Counted from the stretch's first letter, positions 46,709 through 57,803 are shown. The stretch: DNA of 64,000 nucleotides from Pogostemon cablin (GCA_023678885.1 CM042996.1:8924602-8988601); one strand, 5' to 3'. Program-made: numbers and translations. The notes: a model not told the origin generated them from the sequence alone.

Positions 46709-47475
46709 CAAAGTTGGACCTACATTGCCCCCCTGAACTTTTACAAATATTTACTATATATATGATAAATTTTAATAAATTGTTAAGTATTCTAGTGGTT
46801 TGAGCGCTCTTAGACAAATAAGAGGTCTTGGGATCAAGTCCCTTCTGCGGCTGTTTCATCGTAGGATTAAGTCCCTCCCTTTTGCGGCTGTTTCACCTTT
46901 TTCTAATTTTTTTTCTTTTTATGTACTACTGTTATTTCTTTTTTCTTAATTTACTTTTTTTCCCTTTTTCTACTAAATATTGTTTCTTCTTTCTTCTAAT
47001 ATACACTTAGGTACAAAGTACATTTTTATTTATTTTTTCTTTTATTTATTTATTTTAATTTTTTTTCTTTTATTTATTTATTTTAATTTTTTTCCTTTTC
47101 CTACTAAATATTGTTTCTTCTTTCTTCTAATATACACTTAGGTACAAAGTACATTTTTATTTATTTTTTCTTTTATTTATTTATTTTTATCTCTTATATA
47201 TTAGTCCTTTGTTTTTTTCTTTTGTCTACACACATTTCGATACTGCTTTTCTATTATATTTTGATGTTACATTCTATTACACACGTTAGATGAGTGACAC
47301 ATATGCGGAAGAAAAATATAAACTTTTTTCCTATATGTTAATATTTTATCTTTCACCTATGTATCATTCATCCAACACTTCTTAAAAGTAATATCAAAAT
47401 ATAACATAAGATCCAAATCGATATTACTTTGTATTATAATGTGGCCCCCCTGAGTGAGAATCCTGGGTCCGCCAC
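46709..47475 (-). mobile_element. 767-bp non-autonomous element with 10-bp target duplication in TPS exon 2
   Basis: Flanked by TGGTACTGAT at 46,699-46,708 and 47,476-47,485, exactly the exon 2 coding sequence duplicated. Minus-strand ends read GTGGCGGACCCAGGATTC...GTCCAACTTTG. No good inverted ends are seen; TCAGGGGGGCMA occurs near both ends in direct orientation. A TAGTGGTTTGAGCG...GGATCAAGTCCC pair (46,793-46,842) resembles polymerase III A and B boxes. Mutator-like (9-11 bp duplications) and retroposon origins are both possible; class is left open. Confidence 0.65.
46971..47190. repeat. 131-bp tandem repeat inside the exon 2 element
   Basis: TACTAAATATTGTTTCTTCT and its following ~70 bases occur at 46,971 and again at 47,102, separated by T-rich TTTTCTTTTATTTATTTA units. 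Confidence 0.85.
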
Positions 47476-47523
47476 TGGTACTGATGCTGCCTGAGCAGAC
47501 GAAAACGAAGCGCAGTGGTGAAC
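47476..47523 (-). pseudogene. Terpene synthase exon 2, middle part
   Basis: Between the two transposons, the minus strand continues FTTALRFRLLRQHQY, exactly the TPS sequence expected after DYDLF. The piece starts with the copia duplication GTTCA and ends with the 10-bp duplication ATCAGTACCA of the smaller element. Confidence 0.9.
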
Positions 47524-48141
47524 TCTCAGTGTTGAATGCACAAACAGATCGATCAAGCAAATTGCTTGGATAAACTTTGAATACAGAATCAAGGATTGAT
47601 TCAAACTCACAAATATTAGATCAAGAACAAGTGTGTGCTAGTGTGTTTGAAGAATTTTTGAAGAACAAGATGTATAGTGGTTCGGCTTATTAACCAAGCC
47701 TACGTCCACTTGATGATGATGATCGTTTCTTATTGCTTTCAGAGGATTATGAAGATTACATACATCTGATATACACAGATTACACCATATATATACACTA
47801 TGCAGAATAAGTTGAAACTTATAGGACCATCACGTGTGTTCAACTTCCAGCTGTTATTTGGGTAGTTAAATCGAATCTTTTTCTGTTGTAATGAACTCTA
47901 GCTCATAGTCCACCCTTTGAGCTTTCAAACCGTGTATGGAACGTTCCAGAACATGCTTCCAAACACTCCCTACACCAGCTGCAACACACCCTATCACAAC
48001 TCCTTCCACATGCATTGATTTCAGTTTATTAAGTATGATCATGCACCCGTTTCTGATGATTACCATGATCATGCATAACTAAACTACAAACATACTCCTA
48101 CTAATGTTGATCAGACATTAATTGATGAGGTTTCCATCTCA
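47524..48141 (-). repeat. 3' LTR of the young copia element
   Basis: 618 bp, same length as the 5' LTR, almost identical, abutting the GTTCA duplication and exon 2 sequence. Confidence 0.95.
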
Positions 48142-48158
48142 AATCTCCACCTAAACCT
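48142..48158 (-). promoter_or_regulatory. Polypurine tract of the young copia element
   Basis: The minus strand reads AGGTTTAGGTGGAGATT immediately before the 3' LTR start TGAGATGG. Confidence 0.8.
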
Positions 48159-48294
48159 CATACTTAAGCATTAATTACTTCACCTTCATCACACTGTTTT
48201 AAAGTCAGCAAACTTTACTTCCACTGCCTTGTTGGAGAGCAGCAAAACTCACTTCACTACTTTGAGAGAGTAGCAGAACTCTTCACTCTTATAC

Positions 48295-51200
48295 TTAACA
48301 CATACTGATAAGGCTTTTGCACAATTCGAACTTCGAAGTAGGCAAAGCCTTTGTAAGAAAATCTGATGGATTCCTTTCTGTTTCAATCTTCTTCACAATC
48401 ACCCTTCCATCATCTATCAAATCTCTAATGAAGTATAGTCTGATATCAATATGCTTTGTTCTCTCGTGATATCCTTGGTGCCTTGAGAGATGTATGGCAC
48501 TAGAATTATCACAATACATCACCACAGACTCTTGCACTATACCAAATTCAGACAGAATTCCCTTCAACCACAGACCTTCCTTAATCCCTTCAGTAAGTGA
48601 AATGAACTCAGCCTCTGTTGTAGATAGTGCCACCACTGATTGATGTGTTGACCTCCAACTGATGGCTGTCCCAAATAAACTGAATACATAGCCTGATAGT
48701 GACTTCCTTGTGTCCAAATTTGCAGCATAGTCAGCATCTACATAACCTGCAAGAAAATCAATGTTAGATGAAATCTTATTGAAATGCAAACCTGTTGTTA
48801 AGCTTCCTTTCAGATATCTTTGAATCCATTTGACAGCTTCCCAATGCTCCCTTCCTGGATTTCCCATGAACCTGCTCACTAAGCTCATTGCATGAGCTAA
48901 GTCTGGTCTACAACACACCATTGCATACATAAGACTTCCTACAGCATTAGCATATGGAATTCTATCCATTTCTGAAATTTCTGCTTCTGTACTTGCTGAT
49001 TGTTGACTTGACAAACTTATTCCTTATTTAACTGGTGTGGAAACTGATTTACACATATCCATATTATATCTTTTTAGTACTTTTTCCAAGTAAATACTCT
49101 GATGAAGCACAACTGATCCAGTTGATCTATCCCTCTCAATCTGCATTCCTAGAATTACAGTAGCTTCCCCTAAGTCTTTCATGCTAAACTCTGATTTCAA
49201 CATCTCTTTGACAGCTAGAATTCCATCCATAGATTTGCAAGCTATCAGTATGTCATCAACATACAATAGCAAGAATACCTGCCAATCAACATCACTTCTA
49301 ATATACACACAACTGTCATGCAGACTTCTTTTTAAACCACAGCTGACAATATATTTATCAAACCTCAAGTACCATCTCCTTGGACTTTGCTTCAATCCAT
49401 ATAAGGATTTCAGCAGTAAACAAGCCTTATTGGTAGTATCTTGAACTGCTACTTCTGGAATGCTCATATATATTTTCTCTTCCAAATTTCCATGAAGAAA
49501 GGCTGTTGTTACATCCATTTGATGCAACTCAAGATCAAACTGAGCAACTAGAGCTAGCATTACTCTAATTGAACAAAGTTTGACCACTGGAGAGAAAATT
49601 TCAGTGTAATCAATCCCCTCTTTTGTGAAAAACCTCTTGCAACTAATCTAGCCTTGTACCTTATTCCACCTGCACTTTCTGGAGATACCTTCTTCTTGTA
49701 GATCCACTTGCAACTAACCAACCTCTGATCCTTTGGCTTCTGAACTATCTTCCATGTTTGATTCTTTTCCAAAGACATCAACTCTTCTTGCATAGCAACA
49801 CTCCACCTGTCACTTTCTTTGCAATTCATAGCCTCTAGATAATTCTTTGGTTCATATGAATCAATCTCCTCTGCTATATATAGTGCATAGGATACTATGT
49901 CAGCATTTGCATATCTAGTTGGTGGTTTAATAGACCTTCTCCGTCTGTCCCTAGCTAACTGATAGCTATTTAACAGTTCATCAGTTTTTGATCTTCCCTG
50001 ATCATTATCAATGATTTCAGCAGTATCATCTTGTAATATTTCTTCATCACCTGTCCTCTGGTCATGTACAATTCTCTTGGCATGCTCCACCTCAAGCTCA
50101 GTTTTATTACTTCCTTGAATAGTCTGAACTTGTTGTGGACATAGTGGCATTACAGCCTCATTAAATGTGACATCCCTGCTTACTAAGAACTTCTTGCTTT
50201 CAATACTCCATAGTTTGTAAGCTTTCACACCCTTAGGATATCCTATCATAACACACTTCACTGCTCTTGGTGCTAACTTATCTTGCTTAACATGAGCATA
50301 AGCTAAACAACCAATGACTCTAAGTATTGAGTAATCTGCTAATTTTCCTGACCATACCTCTTGAGGTGTTTTAAACTTCAGAGCTGCTGATGGACTTCTA
50401 TTTATGAGGAATGCCACTGTAGTGACCAGCTCACCCCAAAAGTCCTTTGTTAAACCAGAATTACTCAATATACACCTTACTCTCTCTAGTAAGGTTTGAT
50501 TTAATCTTTCTGCAACACCATTTTGTTGTGGTGTGCCTGGAACAGTCTTGTGTCTTATGATACCTTTATCTCTACAGAACTTGTTGAACTCTTCAGAACA
50601 ATATTCAAGTCCATTATCAGTTCTTAACACTTTGATCTTAGCATTACAGATGTTCTCCACCTCAACTAGCCAATCTTTGAAAGTGTTAAAGGCTGCATCC
50701 TTAGTTTTAAGAATATATATCCATACTTTCCTACTGTAATCATCAATGAAAGACATGAAGTACCTGCCACCACCTTTGGTTTGAGTTCTTGCAGGTCCCC
50801 ATAGATCTGAATGAATATAATCCAGCCTGGATGTACTTGTGTGATCACCAATTCCAAACTTAAGTCTCTTAGCCTTTCCAAAAATGCAATGTTCACATTG
50901 TTTCAACTGCTCTGATGGAGTGATGCAGATAGCTTTTTGCCTTGATAGTTCTTGTAGCCCTTTCTCACTTATATGAGCTAACCTCCCATGCCATAAGTGT
51001 ATATTATCACTTCCAATTGTAGCATTATTCTGTCCAGTTACAGTATGACCATCAAGAATGTACAGCTCTCTTTTTCTGATTCCTTTCATTACTTCATACT
51101 CATCCTTTTCAACAATGAGTACTCCACCTTTTGTTCTAAATTCATATCCTGAAGCATCTAATATTCCTAATGAAATTAGATTTCTCTTGAGTTCTGGAAT

Positions 51201-52298
51201 GTACCTCACACCTGTCAAGGTTCTAATCACTCCATCATGCATTCTTAACTTGATAGAGCCTATTCCCTTTATCTGACATGTATGATCATTTCCTAATAAT
51301 ACTGATCCATCATTTTGATACTTAAGATCAGTAAACCAATGCTTCATTGGAGACATATGAAATGAACATCCTGAATCAAGGATCCAATCCATGGATCCTT
51401 TTGATGAACAAATTAACAGTGCCTCAGGATAATCAATCTCCACCTGATTTTGACTATTTGTCACCTGATTTGCTTGCACTCTTTGTTGTCCATCCTTCCC
51501 AGCCTCTGTCTTCTTCCTTTTGGCTGCTTTCCACTTGTAACAATTCTTCTTAAAATGACCAGGTTCATGACAGTGGAAGCATTTTCTTCCTTCCTTGTCA
51601 CTGGCAGACTGATCACCTTTGGTATCTTGTTTCTTACCATCAAAACTACCCTTCTTGTTATGTTTCTTATTCTGATTTCCCTTCCTGATCATCAATCCTT
51701 CACCTGATGCTCCTTGTTCCTCACTACACTTTTGTAACTCCTTAGTTTTCAAAGCTAATTCAACCTCATCAAGACTTATTGATTCTTTGCTACCAAACAG
51801 CAATGTGTCTTTAAAATTTTCAAACGATTTTGGAAGTGCAGATAACAAAATCAGAGTCTTATCTTCATTCTCTAATTTAACCTCAACATTTTCCAGATCA
51901 TCAAGTACCTTATTAAACTCATCAAGATGAACTAAAACTGATTTTTCTTCTGTCATTTTGAATGAGTATAATTTCTGTTTCAGATATAATCGATTTGCAA
52001 GACTTTTTACCATATAGAGATCATCAAGCTTCTTCCATACTGCTCTTGCAGTCGTTTCCCTCTGAACTTCTCTGAGTGCCTTATCACCAAGACACAAGAA
52101 AATGGCACTTAGAGCTCTTTCTTGAAGATCTGCTTCAGCTGCTGCAGCTTGTACATCCACTGCTGCTGCTTCATTGACTGGAGCTTCTTTGATTGCTCCT
52201 CCGAGGCCTTGCTGTACCAAGATGGATCTCATCTTGATCTTCCACAGCCCGTAGTCTGACTTCTCAGTGAACCGCTCAATATCAAATTTGGTAACCAT
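48295..52298 (-). CDS. copia gag-pol polyprotein, one frameshift and one stop
   Basis: Starts MVTKFDIERFTEKSDYGLWK (ATG at 52,298; upstream in-frame codons run into the LTR). Gag has a CFHCHEPGHFKKNC zinc knuckle. Protease: WILDSGCSFHMS. Pre-integrase: LWHGRLAHISEKGL..CEHCIFGKAK. Integrase: HSDLWGP, RTDNGLEY, PQQNGVAERLNQTL. RT: CKWIYKKK, DVTTAFLHGNLEE, LYGLKQSPRRWY and LLYVDDILIA. RNase H: PYANAVGSLMYAMV, GYVDADYAAN, STTEAEFISL, NPSDFLTKALP. A one-base loss near 49,620 and a TAA at 49,024-49,026 break an otherwise complete frame of about 1,330 codons. It would supply all proteins for transposition. Confidence 0.93.
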
Positions 52299-52358
52299 GT
52301 TGAATCCTTCTTTCTTCTTCAAGTAACTGCCTCTTTGATCTACTTGTCTATGATGATT

Positions 52359-52375
52359 CCCACAGACGGCGCCAA
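52359..52375 (-). promoter_or_regulatory. Primer binding site of the young copia element (not tRNA-iMet type)
   Basis: Two bases after the 5' LTR the minus strand reads TTGGCGCCGTCTGTGGGAA. The usual copia TGGTATCAGAGC is absent. The site begins TGGCGCC, as seen in some Ty3 elements, which suggests a different tRNA primer. Confidence 0.65.
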
Positions 52376-52376
52376 T

Positions 52377-52994
52377 TCTCAGTGTTGAATGCACAAACAG
52401 ATCGATCAAGCAAATTGCTTGGATAAACTTTGAATACAGAATCAAGGATTGATTCAAACTCACAAATATTAGATCAAGAACAAGTGTGTGCTAGTGTGTT
52501 TGAAGAATTTTTGAAGAACAAGATGTATAGTGGTTCGGCTTATTAACCAAGCCTACGTCCACTTGATGATGATGATCGTTTCTTATTGCTTTCAGAGGAT
52601 TATGAAGATTACATACATCTGATATACACAGATTACACCATATATATACACTATGCAGAATAAGTTGAAACTTATAGGACCATCACGTGTGTTCAACTTC
52701 CAGCTGTTATTTGGGTAGTTAAATCGAATCTTTTTCTGTTGTAACGAACTCTAGCTCATAGTCCACCCTTTGAGCTTTCAAACCGTGTATGGAACGTTCC
52801 AGAACATGCTTCCAAACACTCCCTACACCAGCTGCAACACACCCTATCACAACTCCTTCCACATGCATTGATTTCAGTTTATTAAGTATGATCATGCACC
52901 CGTTTCTGATGATTACCATGATCATGCATAACTAAACTACAAACATACTCCTACTAATGTTGATCAGACATATATTGATGAGGTTTCCATCTCA
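52377..52994 (-). repeat. 5' LTR of the young copia element
   Basis: Transcription-sense upstream LTR. It contains a short open stretch of about 68 codons that also exists in the other LTR and is not a gene. The AACAATTGC-free end CACTGAGA replaces the usual CA, but the duplication and the PBS fix the border. Confidence 0.95.
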
Positions 52995-53191
52995 TGAACA
53001 AATCATAGTCTCCATCTTCCTGCTCATAAATTTCTTGGATTTTCTCATCAATCTCTCTCAAAATGATATGCCAATCCCAGATGCTCGACTGTGTCGATTA
53101 ATATCATCAGTTTGGCAGATGTTGCAGCCATCAACATGCCGCTTGCTTCTTTCTTCAAACCTTCAATTCCTTGTGCGTACTGCTTCTGAAG
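52995..53191 (-). pseudogene. Terpene synthase exon 2, first part
   Basis: Encodes QKQYAQGIEGLKKEASGM, then SAKLMILIDTVEHLGLAYHF, typical of the TPS N-terminal domain, then IYEQEDGDYDLF. About 2 bases are missing near 53,050 (GAGAGAGATTGATGAG), shifting the frame. It is cut by the copia element after the GTTCA target (minus-strand reading). Confidence 0.88.
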
Positions 53192-53238
53192 CTGGTTAGA
53201 TATGCCATCTCAAAATTTAAGCATTATTTATGTAATCA

Positions 53239-53241
<3 letters not shown>

Positions 53242-53303
<62 letters not shown>
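53242..53303. repeat. (TA)n microsatellite in terpene synthase intron 1
   Basis: A pure TA run of about 62 bp between exons 2 and 1. Open readings of alternating Ile-Tyr here are artefacts. Confidence 0.95.
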
Positions 53304-53306
<3 letters not shown>

Positions 53307-53344
53307 AAGAAGATATATCGATCGGATCAATCAACACATGTAAC

Positions 53345-53442
53345 TGATGGTCCAAGGAAAACTCAGAGAAAATATGTTTGCGACGGGGATGAATGATGAC
53401 AGGAGGCCTCACATCAACAACACTACCATTCACTGCAGCCAT
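53345..53442 (-). pseudogene. Terpene synthase exon 1
   Basis: Begins at the ATG (53,442-53,440) with MAAVNGSVVDVRPPVIIHP and ends SLDHQ before a GT donor at 53,344. The absence of an RRx8W motif and transit peptide fits a cytosolic TPS-a. The codon phase does not match the exon 2 acceptor chosen here, so the true border or an extra lesion is uncertain. Confidence 0.8.
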
Positions 53443-54172
53443 TGATGTTGATGTGAAATGGAAAAACTACTCTATCCATTTTATCACATATTTCACATGC
53501 CTTCTAAAAAAAATTGCATAGACACCAAATTTTATAATCACGTATTATATTGACTTTTTGAGCTGACTTAGTCATTTAAAAAATTCTTAAAGTATCAATT
53601 TTGTCATTTTAGCAAAATGATCCACACATGATCTACCACTCCCAACTATTCTCACTAATACAATTATCCACCTTATATAAAATAATAATATTCTTTAATT
53701 CACATACAAAAAGCAAACGTATACGTTTGCAATGAACAGAGAAAGTAAAAATAAATAAATTATAAAATATGCTATGTGTTTATGTGGGGTGATAATTTTG
53801 AAGTTAAAACGTATTTTAGATTGTAGGATTAATATAGTATTTCTATTTTTGGATAGTAAAGTTTATTCCACATGCGTAAAATTGAAAAGTATAAAGTTTA
53901 TTATGGGACTAACAGAATAATATTACTCAATATTTATTCGATGATAAGATATCAATTTATTTTAAAAAAATAATTATCCACTTTATCAGTACCAATATTT
54001 ATGTAAATTTTTAGAAATTGTAAAAACTCATATCAATAATACTTACTTTTTTACAAATATCCCAACATCTTTACACACATTTTTACATGAAATTATCTAA
54101 AAGAATCACTTTTTACGCACATTCAAATAACTTCACATATTTTTATACATAAATTTTTATTTATTTTTTGTT
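53443..54172. other. Upstream region of the terpene synthase pseudogene
   Basis: AT-rich DNA 5' of exon 1 (minus sense). No convincing TATA box was fixed. ACGTATACGTTTGCAATGAACAG wording (about 53,717) resembles a decayed Stowaway end. No gene. Confidence 0.4.
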
Positions 54173-54741
54173 GGGTAGGTCTTGGGTGAGATCGTCTTAA
54201 GGATCTTCTTATGTGAGACGGATCATATCCTATCCATTGGTATAAAATAAAAATAAAAAATAAAAAAAATTAAGGAAAAGTAAGGGCTTGTTTGACTTAA
54301 TTAATTAAGATTAGTAAATAAGGAAATCTCAAATCGGCGGCTGCCATACAGTTTAGTCATCCACGCGTTCCCTTTCGCTTTACATCAATTACATTTTCAC
54401 TTTTTATAAAAATTAATCTTAATAATTTATTATTATTATTATTATTAAGATTAGAAATCACTTTTTATTATAAACATTATCACATGTTATCCATTATATA
54501 AATTATTTGTAAAATACACTTTAATAATTAGTTATCACTTTTTATTAAAGATGTTATCACTTTTCGTTTAAAAGAGTATCAATTTTCATTTATATTATAA
54601 ATTGTTCATGTAATAGTTCATAGCACTGTTATCACTTTTCATTAATTGAGTATCACATTTTATAAATTCATAATATTTAAATAAAAAAATAAATTAAATA
54701 AATAACAAATTTAAATTAATAAAAAATTTCATAATAAAAAT
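54173..54741. mobile_element. Foldback-like element end (GTGAGAC family), left copy
   Basis: Starts GGGTAGGTCTTGGGTGAGATCG, the same end type as the complete copies at 54,742 and (inverted) 57,803 and 58,195. It is followed by AT-rich DNA with GTTATCACTTTTTATTAA-type units. Its partner end may be shared with, or lost to, the adjoining copy. Confidence 0.5.
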
Positions 54742-54990
54742 GGGTAGGTCTTGCGTGAGACTGTCTCACGTGAGACCGTTTTTTACTTTGTAAAATAGTT
54801 ATCACTTTCGCTATAAAACGTTATCATTTTCGCTATAAAATGTTATCACTTTTATTTATACTATAAATTGTTTATGAAATAGTATTATCACTTTTTATTA
54901 ATTTATTATCACTTTCTTTTATAAAAAATATCACTTTCTAACCGTCTCACGTAAGCCCTTAAGTGATACGGTCTCACACAAGTCTTTGCC
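54742..54990. mobile_element. Foldback-like element (GTGAGAC family), complete copy 1
   Basis: The left end GGGTAGGTCTTGCGTGAGAC runs into TGTCTCACGTGAGACCG; the right end is GTCTCACACAAGTCTTTGCC. The two ends differ, but each carries a GTGAGAC/GTCTCAC palindrome. The interior is built of TATCACTTT units and has no coding capacity. Confidence 0.6.
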
Positions 54991-55176
54991 AATAAAAATA
55001 TTACTTTGTAAAATAGTTATCACTTTCGCTATAAAACGTTATCATTTTCGCTATAAAATGTTATCACTTTTATTTATACTATAAATTGTTTATGAAATAG
55101 TATTATCACTTTTTATTAATTTATTATCACTTTCTTTTATAAAAAATATCACTTTCTAACCGTCTCACGTAAGCCC
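54783..55176. repeat. 176-bp direct duplication of the foldback interior
   Basis: 54,783-54,958 and 55,001-55,176 look identical by eye, 218 bp apart, both ending GTCTCACGTAAGCCC. This is a very recent local duplication. Confidence 0.85.
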
Positions 55177-55199
55177 CAATAAAAATATAAAGTGATTAT

Positions 55200-55480
55200 C
55201 ACCCAAATATTTTCGGACATGCCCACGAATGGCACATGGCACACTGCGGGTGGTAACCCCTACCTAGGCCCACAACTCCGGGTGGCAACCCCCCTTGGGT
55301 TCACATCCGGGGTGGCAACACTGGGCCACACATCGGGTAGCCCCATCCCGTGGCCCGTCCGAACATAAGCTAGGGAGCCCTAACTTCACCTTAAACCATG
55401 ACTGAAGGTGAAGGATTGACCCCCACTTATAAGTCTTTCCACACTTGCGTGTGGAACCGATATGGGATATCATAGCAAAA
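55200..55480. other. GC-rich island with CGGGTGGCAACCC units
   Basis: In AT-rich surroundings this 280-bp patch repeats GCGGGTGGTAACCCC, CGGGTGGCAACCCC, CGGGGTGGCAACAC and CGGGTAGCCCC at intervals of about 30 bp. It then has CTTATAAGTCTTTCCACACTTG and ACCGATATGGGAT, wording often met in plant repeat elements. No protein is recognised. Probably a transposon fragment. Confidence 0.5.
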
Positions 55481-55985
55481 TACGTGCATTAAATATAGGA
55501 ATAAAGAGAATGATATTTTTGTCAAATATGAATCAGTTTCATTAGATTATTTTTACATTTTTTTAAATAATTATCACATTTTATTAAATATATTATTATT
55601 ATTATTTTGTTAAAAAATATTATAAGTATAAATTATTCATAAAATAATTCAGGGATCATATCACATTTTATTATTTTGATGATCACTTTTTACCTTTTTT
55701 TAAAATATTATTCCTTTTATTTTTTTAAGAAAATTTTTCCGTGGAGAGGTGTTATCCGTATTTGTTAAAAGTGGCTGATTAATTACGCAAATCAATGATT
55801 AAATAAGCTTTTAGGTGATGAAACCAGTGTTTTCACATGATAAAGGACGGTTCACGGTCCGATCGGTTCATCGACGGTTCAACCGGTAAAATACAAATTC
55901 AGTATTTTTAATAATATGTTATTATTTTATATATAAATTTATATTAATATACTTATTTATATTATAAAATAAATATAAGAAAGTG
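55481..55985. other. AT-rich spacer
   Basis: No gene seen. A GGTTCACGGTCCGATCGGTTC patch at about 55,849 stands out from the AT background but was not identified. Confidence 0.3.
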
Positions 55986-56480
55986 GGATGAGAGGTGTAA
56001 AATGGCAACAGCACCCCCACTCCACCACAGCCGCCCTCACCACGGCAATTCATAATTCTTTTCCTAATAACACTTTCTCAGTAAATTCTAATGCAATTCA
56101 GCCCAGTACTGATCTCACGGGTAACGGTTCGCCAAACCAGCCGGCGGCACCACCAGTTGAATCTTGATACGCCGGTGACGCCCTAAAACTCAGAACGTCG
56201 TGGTAAATCAAGACCAAGAGTCCTATTCGCCGTCATCCTCCACCTCCTTCGCCACTTCCTACACCAAGAGACGACCCGTAGTGTGACAAGCCTCCGACAG
56301 ATGGTCCTGATGCGAGGAAACAAGAAACTACGCCGCCCGCCTCCTCCGAAAAAGTAAGGGAAGCCTATAGTCTGTAGACCTGGAAAGTGTCCACCAAATC
56401 GCAATTCTTTCACTTCAGCCTCCGCCGACGGTCGCCGTTGCAGAGAATATAGAAGCTAATTAAGCTTCAGTAAAGAGGTG
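55986..56480. other. GC-richer exon-like patch, unidentified
   Basis: Coding-like composition, with MATAPPLHHSRPHHGNS readable from 56,002 on the plus strand before a stop, and Pro/Arg-rich readings later. Both strands have stops within short distances. It may be a gene relic or captured exon; no family recognised. Confidence 0.3.
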
Positions 56481-56716
56481 CATTCAATTGTTGTTAATCT
56501 GTCAAATTGATTGCCGCCTGGAGCCCACCGCTTTGTCTTCTTTTTCTTTGATTACACTATTTTCAAAGAGAGAAATAAAGCAAGTCTTGGAATTCGAAAT
56601 TATCAATTTACCAGATTAAAAATTGATATGGTAAGTTTTGAATAAGGTAGTATATCAATTAAAATTTAGGTGAGAATTTATCATATTAGTTGAACTAATG
56701 AGATGCATTAATTGTT

Positions 56717-57803
56717 GGCAAAGACTTAGGTGAGATCGTCTCACGGATCCTCTCATGTGAGACAAATCATCCATTAGGTCATTTAACTGGGTTTTGTTTG
56801 GTTATAATCAAATTTAAAAATTGAAAAATGAATTAGAGAAGGAAATTAATTAGGTTTAATTATTTTTAAAGGGTCTTGTTTGATTAATATCACATTAAAA
56901 AAATTAATTAGGTTATATATATATATTAACTTTTTAAATTTTTTTCTTAATTAGTTTTTTATTTTTAAAAATGTAAATTTGTTATTCATTTAATTTATTT
57001 TTAATTTAAATATTATAAATTTATAAAATGTGAAAATATGTGATAACTTTTATAATTAAATAAAAGTGATACACAATTGATGAAAAATGATAAAATTGTT
57101 GTGAATTATTTCGTAAACAATATATAATATAAATCAAAAGTGATAATATTTTAAAAGAAAAGTGATAACATCTTTAATAAAAAGTGATTGACTATTTATG
57201 AAAGTCATGTATTTCACGAATAATTCAAAAATTGGTTGAAACATGATAATAATATTTTTAATAAAAAGTGATTCATAATAAAATAAAAATAATATCCGTC
57301 TAATTAAGTTATTTCACAAATAATTCACTTGAATAATAAAAAGTGATAATATTTTTAATAAAAAAGTGATACATGATAAAAAAAAAAGTGATAACCGTTT
57401 AGTGAGATTATTTTATGAACGATTCATATGATAAATAAAAAGTGATAATATTTTTTAATATAAAATTATATATCCGATTAAAATAAAGTGATAACAAAAT
57501 AATTAAACTATTTAATATTATTAATAATAATAATAATTGATAATATTTTCTTATTTAAATGATTACTTGAAAATTATTATAATATAATAATAAAATAACT
57601 AATTTAAATTTAATTGTTGAACATGGTCGGGGCGCCAGACTTAAGAAGTTGCCGAAAAATTGGAATCTTAATTAATAGCCAAACACGGCCCTTTTTCTGT
57701 TTATTTTTTTAATTAATTTAATTTAAAATATATTTTATTTGGTGAATGGACTATCCATCTCACGAATTAAGATCCGTGAGACGATCTTACACATGACCTA
57801 CCC
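56717..57803. mobile_element. Foldback-like element (GTGAGAC family), complete copy 2
   Basis: The left end GGCAAAGACTTAGGTGAGATCG and the right end, read in reverse complement GGGTAGGTCATGTGTAAGATCG, are the two end types of copy 1 in opposite orientation. The 1.1-kb interior is dense in AAAAGTGATAA units. Confidence 0.55.

Larger units (their letters stand above)
47524..52994 (-). mobile_element. Young Tork-like copia element inserted in TPS exon 2
   Basis: A complete 5.47-kb Ty1/copia element on the minus strand: two 618-bp LTRs (TGAGATGG...CACTGAGA), primer site, gag-pol, purine tract, and exact 5-bp duplications (GTTCA on the minus strand; 47,519-47,523 and 52,995-52,999). By eye the LTRs differ at about three positions (near 47,885 and 48,116-48,117), so insertion is recent. 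The polyprotein has one frameshift and one stop. It interrupts the coding sequence of a terpene synthase that was, or later became, a pseudogene. Confidence 0.95.
28372..53442 (-). pseudogene. Sesquiterpene synthase (TPS-a type) pseudogene, 7 exons over 25 kb
   Basis: Terpene synthase of the sesquiterpene type, which would ionise and cyclise farnesyl diphosphate in the cytosol. All seven class-III TPS exons are present in order. Exon 4 is 219 bp and exon 5 is 139 bp, the sizes I recall for this family. Metal-binding motifs survive: DDTYD in exon 4, and NDLGSHQ of exon 6 joined to LE of exon 7, giving NDxxSxxxE. There is no plastid transit peptide; the protein starts MAAVNGSVVDVRPPV. Breaks: about 2 bases lost in exon 2, one T gained in exon 3, a TGA and a frameshift in exon 7. 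Two transposons also sit in exon 2 and ~15 kb of insertion in intron 3. Confidence 0.92.

Noticed and set aside
46793..46842. A tRNA gene or SINE from the A/B-box-like words
   Set aside because: No cloverleaf can be drawn around them and there is no clear poly(A)/poly(T) tail at the element end; kept only as a remark.
47866..48072. A 68-codon open frame (and its twin at 52,719-52,925)
   Set aside because: It lies wholly inside the copia LTRs and exists only because the LTRs are repeated; no domain and no independent support.
53202..53442. Open readings rich in alternating Ile-Tyr
   Set aside because: They are translations of the (TA)n microsatellite joined to terpene synthase exon 1.
48295..53442. 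Exons 1-2 as a separate terpene synthase gene from exons 3-7
   Set aside because: Target duplications of both transposons restore one continuous exon 2, splice phases run on into exon 3, and no extra exon copies exist.
54173..57803. A single 3.6-kb inverted-repeat transposon from the matching outer ends
   Set aside because: Partner ends of the second type at 54,990 and 56,717 show the outer ends more likely belong to different copies of the same family.
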